DNA of 64,000 nt from Azolla caroliniana. Taxonomy: Eukaryota > Polypodiophyta. This document shows positions 20,407-30,162 of the stretch, in pieces; position 1 is the stretch's first letter; every line of letters begins with the position of its first letter. The notes under the pieces are model-generated. The model searched no databases, was not told where the DNA came from, and worked only from the letters and a program-made list of their open reading frames with translations. The stretch lies in assembly GCA_043228905.1 (NCBI GenBank), contig JBHGNT010000022.1:10292001-10356000 (forward strand), read 5' to 3'. A program made the position numbers and the translations under genes.

Positions 20407-22053
20407 ATGGCTTCGGCCGTGGACCGAATAGTGAGCGCGCGCGAGGGCACCGGCGCCCTTGACAGGGCTATTAAGGCGATCGTCGGTACGATCGGCCGAT
20501 TCAGTGGAAAGGATGCCACGAGTTATTTGGCGTCCTACCGGGCGGAGATGTTGATGAGGGATATTCCGGAAGAGAGGTGTCTTGCCGGATTCCCTCGAGT
20601 GGCGATGTCGGGCATCCATGCAGAGGTGCTCGAGGTTCGGGCAAAGAGCCGGACCTGGGAAGAGTTCGAAGGACGGCTCCTGGAGAAATACGGGCTGGAT
20701 GACGCGCTTCGACTTTCGAAACGGAGCTTCATGGAGTGGGTGGAGTCCCCCAACAAAGGAAGAAATGCGTCGGTACTCCTCCGGGAGTTTGAGGAACGCT
20801 TTGCGCGCCTTTCGGCGCTCGATCGGACTGTTATGGACACAAGTCGTGTCCTACTGTTTGTCAAATCGGTTGACACACGGGATCGGGGGCAAGTTGGCTG
20901 CTTACTGGAAACCGAAGATGGGCTGACGACCGACTGGGCTGCGGTAAAGAGAGTCTGCGGCCGTTTTGACAAACGGTGGGAGTGGGCTGATATAGAGGCG
21001 ACCGGGGCGGGACCAATCGCAACAAGGAAGCTCGAACCAATACCGCAGGCACGAAGGGAAGAGACCCGGGAGTGGCTCGAAACCGGTTCGTCTTCGACCG
21101 GCGTGATCAAAGGTTCGTCCGTGGGAATGGCTCTGGAGGAGTTGACACGAGCGGTAAAGGATCTCCAAATCGCCCAGGTTCGGAGGGAAGGCGGCGATCA
21201 GGCTCGTGACTGACGACCTCCGGCAGGGAGTAGGTGCATGTGGTGCGACGAGGTCGGCCACATCCGGAAAGACTACGGGGACTTTATGGAGGCTTTGAGA
21301 AGCCGGGTAGTGTACCTGTGGGAAGGTCGGGTGCACGTCAGCGATACCCGGAGGGCCCTGAACCGAAACGACGGGAGAGGAGGAATGAAAAGGCTGATGG
21401 AAGAGGCGGCAGCCCGGCACGTGGAGACCGTCCACTACTCAGCGTCAGCCAGTATTCGGGTCGGGGGCAGCGGGGCCCGGAAGGAGAGCAAAGCCGAATT
21501 CTGGCCGACGGTGCTGGAAGGCCTCACCGGTGCCCGACTGAAGAGAGACGAGGCGGACCGCGCGGAGAAGCGGGTCCAGGAGGTAACCGGGTGGAGTGAC
21601 CCGGTCGAAGAAAAGACGGGTTTCGTCGAAGCAGCTTGCCAGAACTACGAGGCTCTGGTTGAAGACAAACGGGTAGGTAAAAACGGAGGGGCCGGACCCT
21701 CACAGAGATACGAAACCCGATTCGGGCCGAAACGGAACGAGGCCGGCGAGTCCAGTCCCCGGGATAACCACAAGAAGGGCGGATACCGGTTGGGCACGGA
21801 GATCGAAAGGACCACGGACCTACGAAAGGTCCTGGAAGAACGAATCCTCGACAGCAAGGTGGAACTGCCGTTGCGAGAGGTGCTCGGGATAGCCAAGAAG
21901 GAGTTCCACAACTCCATCGTGGACTTGGTGAAGAGGAAGAGGCTGTCGACGGAGGTAGAACCGGACAAGCCGGTGGAAGTGCGGACGGCGCACATAGAGG
22001 ACATGGCGGTGGAAGACGAGTGGGCGGAGAGCCACTATTCAAGGCCACACTAG
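20407..22053 (+). pseudogene. Gag of GC-rich Ty3/gypsy element
   Basis: The first ATG is 20407. The first part (to the TGA at 21211-21213) carries a capsid-like domain with FSGKDATSYLASYRAEM and WEEFEGRLLEKYGLDDAL. The TGA probably replaced an Arg codon. Coding continues in the same frame through a zinc knuckle, CMWCDEVGHIRKDYGDF, in which the last Cys is Tyr, then a long charged region ending near 22053. Gag would package the RNA. The stop and the damaged knuckle suggest it is no longer functional. Confidence 0.85.
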
Positions 22054-22059
22054 GCCCGA

Positions 22060-22494
22060 GTGACCACGGAAACCCCGGTGAAAATCAGAGATGTTCAGGA
22101 ACCGGTGGTGGCACTGGTGGACCATGGTTCGGAAATAAACCTGATGTCCATGGACTTCTACAAAAAGGGGAAGTGGCCGATCAACACTAAGCACGGGTGG
22201 AAGATACGGGCGGCGACGCGCGCCACCGAGGAACTACACGGGGCCTGCCCAAACGTGCGAGTCAAGATCAGGGACGTCGAAATAGACTAGCACTTCTTTG
22301 TGCAGGAAACGTCCTCGCACCCGGTCATTCTAGGGGAACCATACATTACGGCGGCGCGAATGGAGACCAAGGTGCTAGACAACGGGTCGGCTTACGCGAG
22401 GGTCAAGAGCCAGGACGGGCGTCATTCGGTCCTGTTCCTGACGGTACGACCCAACCACGAGTCCCTCGGTGGTGAGAACCGAGAGGATTTTTAG
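22060..22494 (+). pseudogene. Gypsy aspartic protease
   Basis: The protease-like fold is marked by VVALVDHGSEINLMSMDFY near 22110, where D-H-G replaces the usual D-S/T-G, and by HPVILGEPYI (22318 region). A TAG at 22288-22290 interrupts it, and the open frame ends at 22492-22494. About 130 bp with stops in all useful frames separate it from the RT frame, so the Pol polyprotein cannot be made from this copy. Confidence 0.8.
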
Positions 22495-22628
22495 AGAGGG
22501 CTGCCAAGGCGTGGGGCCGCGACAGTCCAGACACTCCGGGAAAACCCCACAAATGTACGATAAAATCGAAACCAAAGAAGCCTTGTACCATAAGAAGGAA
22601 GTTTTGTTTCTCCAACAATGGAGGGTGT

Positions 22629-24086
22629 ATGATAGTCGGCGTCGTAGGTCGAGAAAAGACAAGGGCAGAAGAGCGACTTCGGGCGTGTGGAGTTCTCGGG
22701 CCCAGCGAGGAAATCAACGGAGCCATGGAGGCGGTCTCCTTCGACGATACCTTGGGAATACTGCGAGAGGTGGTCGGAGAGGGCCTTAAAGAAGACCGGA
22801 CGATACCGGTTTGCTCAGAAGAGATGTATGGAGTCATCGCGGACTTCAGTCGGGGGCTCGAGTCGGATCGGACGGCCCGGGTTAACACAAAGTACAAGAC
22901 TGTGGACCGGAAGGTAAGGCCAGTCGCAGCACCCTTACCGGAGGGCAGCGAGTTGCGAATCGAAGGGGTCGCGTCGGACCCCAGTTTACGTGATCCGGCC
23001 TGCATAGGACACACCTTCACCGACAAAACGCTACGGGAGCTCAAAATCGGTGGGGGCGGGTTCCTACTGCCGGTGGAAGAAGACCGGTTTCGGAGAATGC
23101 ACGGAAGGCACGGGAAAGCCTTCGCATTCTCGCCGGAAGAAATCGGGTGCGTAGACCCGATGGTCGTGAAGCCGATGGTTATATTCACGGTACCGCATGT
23201 ACCATGGAATTTGAAGCCAATTTCGGTACCAAGAGCTCACATCCCGGAGCTGATGGAGCTATTGAGGCAGAAAGTCGATATGGGCATCCTCGAACCGTCG
23301 AGTGCCCCGTACTCGAACCGGTGGTTTACTGTACCGAAGAAGAACGGGACGTTGCGCTTCATTCAAGACCTGCAGCCGGTCAACCGAGTGACCATTCGGA
23401 ACGCAGGAATCGGACCAACGATAGACGAGTTCGCGGAAGCCTTCGCTGGAAGGTCGATCTACTCGGTCGGTGATCTATACTCGGGGTACAATCAGTTCCA
23501 ACTAGCCGTAGAGAGCAGAGACATTACGACGATGCGGACTCCTCTCGGCCTAGTGCGGATGTGCACCCTGCCGCAAGGAGGGACGAACTCAGTGGCCCAC
23601 ATGGTGAATGCGATGAACAAGGTGCTGAGGGATTGTATCCCGGACGTCACCATGCCATTCTTGGACGACATCCCGATCAAGGGATGTCCGGTGGAGGAAA
23701 GGGACGAAACGATCGGACCGGACGGATGCCAGAAATTCGTGACGACACACATTGACGACTGCGAGAGGGTGTTGTAGAGGCTAGAGGACGCGAGGCTCAC
23801 CTTCTCGGGGGAAAAATCGGCCTTCGGGCAATCAGAGATCATGGTCGTCGGACATCTATGCAGACCGTATGGCCAGAAACCGTCTCCAGCAAAGGTAGAA
23901 GCCATCTCCGCAATGAAGCCCGAATGTAACTCGGTCACAAAGGTACGGAGGTTCTTGGGAGCATGCGCGTTCTACCACATATGGATCCCGCATTATGCCC
24001 ACGTTGCCGAGCCGCTATATGGGTTGCTAAAAAAGGGGCGAAAATTCGAGTGGCGAGACGAGCATACGGAGTCGGTAGAAAGGTGA
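22629..24086 (+). pseudogene. Fungal-type Ty3/gypsy reverse transcriptase
   Basis: A long open frame to 23777 followed, after one TAG, by another to 24086. RT motifs include ISVPRAHIPELMELLRQKVD, ILEPSSAPYSNRWFTVPKKN, FIQDLQPVNRVTIRN, YSVGDLYSGYNQFQL, and the catalytic TMPFLDDIPIKG (F-L-D-D in place of Y-x-D-D). The flow TPLGLVRMCTLPQGGTNSVA is unlike common plant chromoviruses and resembles gypsy elements known from fungi. The connection domain (VRRFLGACAFYHIWIPHYAH) follows. A single-base shift near 24080 breaks the link to RNase H. Confidence 0.88.
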
Positions 24087-24520
24087 AGGAGGCTCTTGCT
24101 GCGGCTCCGGCACTCCGGAAGGTTGTCTACGAGAAAGGCACCCCCATCTACATAACGGTAGATACAAGTCCGACCGGGATCGGATGGGTCGTCAACCAAG
24201 AAGATGCGGACGGTATTCGGTTCCCGATCCGGTTCGGCGCGAAGGTCCTCAGCGAGCGACAGCGAGGTTACGCCCAGGTTAAACGCGAACTCTGGGGTAT
24301 CGTTTCGGCGGTAAAGGCCGATAAAGACTATCTGATCGGGACAGAGGTAATTATCGAGACGGACTGCCTGCCGATCCTCAGCATGGTTCCCGGATGCGCA
24401 ACCCCGGACCTGGCAATGCTCAGGTAGATAGCGTACATCAAGTCCCTGGATCCGGAAATACGACACATTTCCGGGAAAGACAATGCCATGGCTGACATGC
24501 TTTCGAGGGCGAGATTCAAC
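24075..24520 (+). pseudogene. Gypsy RNase H
   Basis: Encodes YITVDTSPTGIGWVVNQ with the first catalytic Asp, QRGYAQVKRELWGIVSAV with the Glu, and IIETDCLPIL with the next Asp. A TAG at 24425-24427 cuts the frame, after which HISGKDNAMADMLSRARF completes the domain. It is continuous with the integrase frame starting at 24488. Confidence 0.85.
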
Positions 24521-26071
24521 GACGAGGGCGGCATGGTTTCGGAGGACGAGGAAGTCAGCGTAGACTTCTTCGAGGCGGCTTACGTAACAACCGAGGGGGG
24601 AAGCACTCCGGTGCTCAACGATTTCAACGAGAGCAAGTACGACGGGGAGTGGCTGCAGATTGGGGGATTCTTAAGGACAATGATGCCAGACGCATCGTGG
24701 ACAAGGGACGAGGCCAACCGGATCCGGAAGAAAGCGTACCGGTTCTTTCTCTGGGACGGATACTTGTGGAAGCACCCAAAGAAGAGGGACGGCATCCCGC
24801 TCCGAGTAGTGGCGATGAAGGAGGAACAGGAGGAATTGCTGAAAGCCTACCACGACAGCCCCTGGGCTGGGCACCGTGGGACGTGGGCCACATTTGAGAA
24901 ACTAAAGGGGAAGTACTGGTGGCCGGGACTGTACCGGGACGTGCATCGGTTCGTGACAACTTGTGAGAGCTGTCAGATGCACTCCATAGTCAGACATCGG
25001 GACGAGCTTCACCCCACTTACCCTCCGGCCATCCACTTCAAATGGATGGTAGATTTGGTGACGATGCCGATGGGCATAGGGCAGATGCGATATCTGGTGC
25101 TGGCCCGGGAGGACCTGACGAATCAGGTGGAAGGCCGAGCCCTGCAGAACAAAACGACCGCGGCCGTGTGTCGGTTCCTGATCGAGGACGTGATATGCCG
25201 GTACGGGTGCGTCGGAAAGATCGTGGCTGACCGCGGGGAGTTGGACGCCGAAGAAGCCGAGGAGCTGTTCAACCGGTTAGGGGTCAAGCTCTCGCTCACC
25301 ACAGCGTACAATCCAGAGGCAAACGGGAAGGTAGAGCGCGGGCACGGGCCAATCGTCAAAGCGCTAGTCCGGGCATGCGGAGGCCAGGTCGGGAACTGGC
25401 CACGGCTGTTACCTTATGCCTTGTGAGCGGACCGGACAACGCACAGTTCGGTGACCGGGTTCATGCCGTCAGAGCTCATGTTCGGACAGAAGCCGATCAT
25501 GCCAATGGAACGGACGATCTCCTCCTGGGAGACAGTAGACTGGAGTGACGAAATGAGTCGGGAAGAACTTCTAGCGGCGCATATACGGCAGCTCGAGCGG
25601 AGGCCAGAGGACGTGGAACAAGCGGCGGAGAGACTTCGGACGGCGAGGATGAAGAACAAAGCCCGGTTCGACCGAACGCACCGGCTCAGACCGAAGAGAA
25701 TCGAGGAAGGCGACTGGGTGCTAGTCTACGACAGCAGCCTCGACAACCAGCACCGAGCAACACGGAAGTTTGCAAAGCGGTGGTTCGGGCCTTACGTGGT
25801 AACGGGCGCCAACGACAACGGGACGTATCACCTGGCGGAACTCGACGGTACGAGGATGGCGATACCAGTGGCGGGAAAGCGGATCAAAGCGTTCAAGAAG
25901 CGCCACGACGGCGAACCGGATCTAAGAGGCCTGGACAACAACTATGATCAGTCCGAGGCGGAGGACGAACAGATGGACAAGGAACCGGAACCCGGGCCGT
26001 TTTTCTCCAACCAGAACCCGATTTTGGCGCATACCGGTGGATGCGCGGTTAGGTGGGGGCGGATGTCGTGA
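24488..26071 (+). pseudogene. Fungal-type Ty3/gypsy integrase
   Basis: Open to a TGA at 25424-25426 (probably an old Trp codon) and then open again to 26071. The HHCC zinc site (HDSPWAGHRGTWATFEKLKG ... CESCQ) lies near 24850-24975. The catalytic triad is seen as MVDLVTMP, KIVADRGELD and NPEANGKVERGH. A C-terminal part, RRPEDVEQAAERLRTARMKN and EGDWVLVYDSSLDNQHRATR with KFAKRWFGPYVV, gives the GPY/F module. No chromodomain is seen. The protein would insert the cDNA into the genome. Confidence 0.9.
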
Positions 26072-26696
26072 AGAAAACCGTCCCTTGGCGCAATCGGTGG
26101 ATAGCGCACATGAACCGGCCCTTCACGGGTGCGCGCTCTTAGTGTATATAATAGAGAATTAGGTACAGAGAGAGATCCGGGGTAGTTAGATTCGGTAGGT
26201 AGGAAGTAAATGAGGGAGACAGCTCCCCTCTTGACGCTATAAAGGAGAGGGAGACGCAGGGGGGAAAGGGGCATTATTTTTTTGAGGAGGACGAAGTGTT
26301 GTCGGACTGGAATCGAACGCTTCTCCTCTGTCTGTTCTCTGTTGCTCTTCTCTACAGGTTTCGGGAGGCTCGTGCTGCTTCGAGGAACGCCCGTGTGCTT
26401 CCGGCAACACCTCCATCCTATCCTCGTTTCGTGCGCAGACGAACAGGCATCGGCATCTGTTCGCCGGCCTGTTCGGTCGTAGCCGCTCACGTGTTCTGTT
26501 GTGTACTTGTTATTCGTTAATATACAAACACTTGTCTCTCCCTGTCTCTGTGTCCATTCACGTCTTTGTGTTGACGGGCCACGCCCCTGTGTTTCTTTGC
26601 TCATACGTGACCGGGCGTCTCTCTCCTTCTCTTTCCCCTTCTATCACCTGCCCTTCGGTTCAAGACCCTGGTGGTCCCGCCTCGTTTCTCCACGCA
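26064..26696 (+). repeat. 3' LTR of GC-rich gypsy, truncated at its end
   Basis: Starts TGTCGTG after a G-rich polypurine tract (aggtgggggcgga) and matches the 5' LTR up to tttctccacgca. The last 19 or so bases, including CACGACA, are absent. The stop codon of integrase lies within the first bases. No target duplication can be read because the end is lost. Confidence 0.9.
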
Positions 26697-26930
26697 CGCC
26701 GAACTTGAGTGGGAGACAGGAACAAGAACAAGAGCGTGAAAGGAGCGGTAGTAACCGCGATGCCCAATTCATCTCCTGTGTATTTTTTACCAAACTGTCG
26801 TACTTCCAAACCGTGTACTCAGTGTCTTACACATACGCTTCCGCACACGTATTCTTTTACAAAGTGGATCTATTGTATGTAAGTACAAATCAGCAAGTTG
26901 CTGATATTCTTATGACGGGCGAAGGTTGGC
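26697..26930 (+). pseudogene. Copia LTR end and RNase H fragment
   Basis: The part up to about 26862 ends in cacgtattcttttaca, like the ends of the TGTTGAG-family LTRs at 28345 and 62810. It runs into a short coding piece, KVDLLYVSTNQQVADIL, from the end of copia RNase H. The frame then meets a minus-strand gag, so this is a small composite scar. Confidence 0.6.
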
Positions 26931-27845
26931 CCTTTTTCGGTCTTTCCAGTTCTGGCTCCTTCTGATCCTTCATCGTAGTACGACCGCTGCAGATTTTCGT
27001 GTTCGACTTTGCCATATCCGGACTTTTCCGAACCCGTACATTTCTTCCAACACTTGCTCTCCCGGTGGTCTTTCTTGCCACAGTACCAACATTCCATTTC
27101 GGCCTTTGCTTGTAGTTTCCGACGCCGATTTGACTCCCCCTGTTTCCGGAGGGTCCGGAATTGTTGTAGGCATTTCGATTATGCCTTCAGTTTTGTTCCT
27201 ATCGGGTTCCTCCATTGCGTGCTGACCTGCCTCGTCCACACGACCATGGGGTCTATCCTCCTTCGTGTACAACATCTTATTATTGGTGTATGTGCTCGTC
27301 AACGCACCTATATGGTTCTCTTCAACGAGAAGCATTGATTGCAACTCGAAGAATGACAACATACTCTCCCTCGTGCAGAACACCATCTGGAATGGTCCAA
27401 ACTTAGATGCCAACCCACCGAGATAGACCTGCACCATTTTTTCCTCCTCAACATACACGTTGATGGAGGTGAGAGAGTCGCAGATGTCTTTGGTCCGGGA
27501 GGTGTAATCATCCACCGACATGTCTCTTTGTCGGACGTTGCTCAGCTCCTGTCATAGTTGTAGCTTTCAGGCCGTGGTGCTTGCGGCGAATATTTTCTTC
27601 AGATTTCCCCAAGACTCCTTTGACGTCTTAGTGTCCCGGATGTAGCTCAGTAACTAATCACTAACATTGGATGTGAAGCAGTAGAGAACTCTACTTGCCG
27701 ACTGTTCCCAAGCCGGAAAATCCTTGTGTGTCGAATCCGGTGCTACATCATTTACTCCTTCGACATAACTCCAATACCCATGCCCTAGCAGATACTGGTG
27801 CATCTTGTATGAACAAGATGCTTAGTTTCTCCTATCGAGCTTCTC
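26931..27845 (-). pseudogene. Copia gag on the minus strand
   Basis: Minus-strand coding from about 27845 reads TEKLDRRN, YKMHQYLLGHGYWSYVEG, then KLQL with RQRDMSVDDYTSRTKDICDS, MVQVYLGGLASKFGPFQ, and ends at a zinc knuckle, CWYCGKKDHRESKC. Stops are scattered, for example near 27820 and 27560. It is followed upstream by its leader, a solo LTR inserted there, and its primer binding site and 5' LTR at 28419-28820. Confidence 0.85.
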
Positions 27846-27901
27846 CGTTGGAAGCGAGCTTCCCATATCTCAGTTCATTTCTCTACTTGTTTGTTCTTAC
27901 C

Positions 27902-28345
27902 TGTTGAGATACAAGCTCAACGTTGGGTGCGTAAACGGGCGCGTAACCTAGTGCGTAGACTGGGTGTGTAAAACCATACGCACAAAGGCCGTAACGGTGA
28001 GTAAAACGAGAGGCCGTTAGAGCGTTATTCCTCGTAAGGAATAATTTTGGGAGTTAGTGTAGGAAGCTCATTAATGAGCATTGAAGTACGTGTCAGTACT
28101 TTGATAGTACTTTTGTCTGTCCGTAAGGACTTGTATAAAAAGCGGTGATTGAGTGCATCTTGTATAGAGTGACAGAGAGTTATTTTTGAATCTAAGTTCT
28201 TGTGTTCTGCTCACACACACTCTCTCTCTCTCTCATTCTCTCTCTCTCCTGCATATGTTGTGTTGTGTTCAAGCTCTCCATTAAACCTTCTCTTTCTGTT
28301 ACACGGTTGTGTCTGTTACACTTCCGCATACACTATTCTTTTACA
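27902..28345 (+). repeat. Solo LTR (TGTTGAG family) in plus orientation
   Basis: Starts TGTTGAG and ends TTTTACA, with a TATA box ttgtataaaaag at 28131-28142 in plus orientation. It lies in the leader of the minus-strand copia, opposite to that element. TTACC precedes it and TTACT follows, a probable decayed 5-bp target duplication. No internal element DNA accompanies it. Confidence 0.75.
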
Positions 28346-28430
28346 TTACTGGGTGTTAGGTCTTGGTAACTTTGTGTTCTTGAGCTCTTGTCAGCAGCAA
28401 AGGATGTTCAACCCTCACACTCCAATACCA
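28346..28430 (-). other. Leader and primer binding site of minus-strand copia
   Basis: Directly inside the LTR the minus strand reads TGGTATTGGAGTG (28418-28430), a variant of the copia methionine-tRNA primer site. The remaining leader continues on the other side of the solo LTR toward the gag. Confidence 0.65.
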
Positions 28431-28522
28431 TGTAAAGATGAATATGCGAAAGTTAAACAAACCTCAACCAGCTCGGCAAGATAGCAACAGAAAGCACAAA
28501 GAATGGAATACACAGAGTAGGT

Positions 28523-28560
<38 letters not shown>

Positions 28561-28820
28561 ACGAGCAAGGCAAAATATCTCTATATCAAAATACTCTAAA
28601 AACTCTATACATATAATGTGCTCTGTGAGCATTTTTATACAAGTCCTTCAAGGACTGACAAGTACTTCAATGCTCGACACTAACTCCTAAGAATATGCCT
28701 ACATACTAGGCTAGGATTGTAGACCTCTAACGGCCTACCGGTTACACTCAAATTTGGACACCGATCCGGCTCTTGTCTTATTCAGCCAATATGGATCATG
28801 TTGAGCTTGATCGCTCAACA
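28431..28820 (-). repeat. 5' LTR of minus-strand copia (TGTTGAG family)
   Basis: On the minus strand it starts TGTTGAGCG and ends TCTTTACA, with a TATA box ttgtataaaaatg near 28640. It shares aggccgtta and ctagtatgtaggcatattc blocks with the LTR at 10759. A GA microsatellite lies inside. Confidence 0.78.
28527..28558. repeat. GA microsatellite
   Basis: About fifteen ga units in the U5/R part of the minus-strand copia LTR. Similar GA or CT tracts recur in most copia LTRs of this window. Confidence 0.9.
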
Positions 28821-29222
28821 AATATGAATATCAATTCAGAGTTCTTGTCATTCCATCATGAAAGGTTTCATAATTTATAGGATCATAGGGTCAATTTACA
28901 ATATCACAAATCCATAATGATTTGGAATTTAATTTAACTTTAATCTAATGCTTATAAGTGAGATCATATTTCCTGCATATTTTGTATATCTGTTAGCCAT
29001 AGAAGAGTACTTGAAGCTACAAATGTTGCACAAAGCTTTAGTTTTGAAGACGTTTGAATTGCGACCAACAATTTCAAAAAAATCCTTGGTAAAGGTGGTT
29101 TTGGCATTGTATATAAGGGCATTTTGGAAAATGGAGTGGTTGTATCAGTTAAAGTTTTATCCACTGCATCACACCAAGGAGTAGAAGAATTTCTTAATGA
29201 GGTATTTGCAAAAATGAATTGA
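28821..29222 (+). pseudogene. Receptor-kinase exon 9 fragment, third copy
   Basis: Matches about 38898-39294 of the receptor-kinase gene: the end of intron 8, exon 9 and the start of intron 9. The exon equivalent keeps the P-loop region ([13 protein letters not shown] at DNA level) but has a TGA in the codon for the Arg of [10 protein letters not shown], and a different A-run length just after. A copia LTR cuts it on the left, and on the right it is fused directly to a copia RNase H fragment. Confidence 0.9.
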
Positions 29223-29890
29223 GGTGCGGTTTCATCATATATGAGAGCTCGTAATGGAGAAGAAGCTTGAAGTCCAGAAGATCGACACCGAGGCGAATAT
29301 CACTGATTGCCTGAGAAGCTACTCCTAGATCAACGCTTCAGAACACTGAGGACAATGGTGCAACTACAACAAGCGATTGAGTAGAAAGAAGCTAAATGAA
29401 CGACAACAAAAGGGAAGATGAAGACCGACCCGGTTGGGCAAACCAAGAAGGCAAAATCCAAAGACTCAGAATACGGATGAAGATGCAACATTGAGCAAGG
29501 ATGTTGACTAGAGAGAAAACGATCGACATACAAGCAAATCCAAAGACACACCGAAGATCCAGTGAGGAGCTCGGGAGCTAGCACAAGCGGGAAGCAGATC
29601 GAGTAAAGACCAAGAGTCGGAATCACATGAGTCCATTTGAGCAAACGAGTCAACGCGGAGGTAAATTGATCTGAACAAGTCAATCAAACTGACTCAGACA
29701 TGCCGACCCAGACAACATACAATCCAAAAGATCAGTCAAATTAGGCTAGACACCGACCTTACCTTTGTTGGTTCGACCGAGTGCCGATAGTCTTGTGTGT
29801 ATACTTGTAACTATAGATTAGATTTGTAATCTAGGTTCACGGGGGAGATAACCCCAATTATTTATATACATAGGAAACAGTAGACCTTTT
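29223..29890 (+). pseudogene. Copia RNase H end and 3' tail
   Basis: Starts as IEVRFHHI then ELVMEKKLEVQKIDTEANIT with DCL, the end of copia RNase H. A frame change follows, with RFRTLRTMVQLQQAIE in the next frame. The rest to 29890 has stops and no domain. A polypurine-like acaggggagt precedes the LTR. Confidence 0.8.
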
Positions 29891-29901
29891 ACAGGGGAGT
29901 T

Positions 29902-30162
29902 TGTTAGCATAAATGGCCAACTCCTTCCATTTTTTATCGTTCGTGTGAACACATTCTCTAGTTAGGGCTTGAGTACATAAGCTCAAAGCTAACATTGTAA
30001 AGGTCTTGGAGTGAAAAGAGTTACAGATAAGAGCATAAGAGAGAACTTCCATTGAAGCTTAACCTGTGCCTATCTTCTACCTTCCTTCTCTTTGTTGCAT
30101 ATCTGTGTTGTTTATTGTACACATCTTACCTTGCAGGTCCTTATCATATTCTTCATCTAACA
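29902..30162 (+). repeat. Probable copia 3' LTR
   Basis: Starts TGTTAG and ends CTAACA, a perfect 6-bp inverted repeat, right after a polypurine-like tract. It shares agttagggct and taacattgtaa motifs with the LTR at 62271. The ends are inferred from the inverted repeat because no partner LTR is visible. Confidence 0.6.

Noticed and set aside
20535-22048. Long minus-strand frames across the GC-rich gypsy
   Set aside because: High GC lowers stop frequency; the plus strand carries the recognisable domains.
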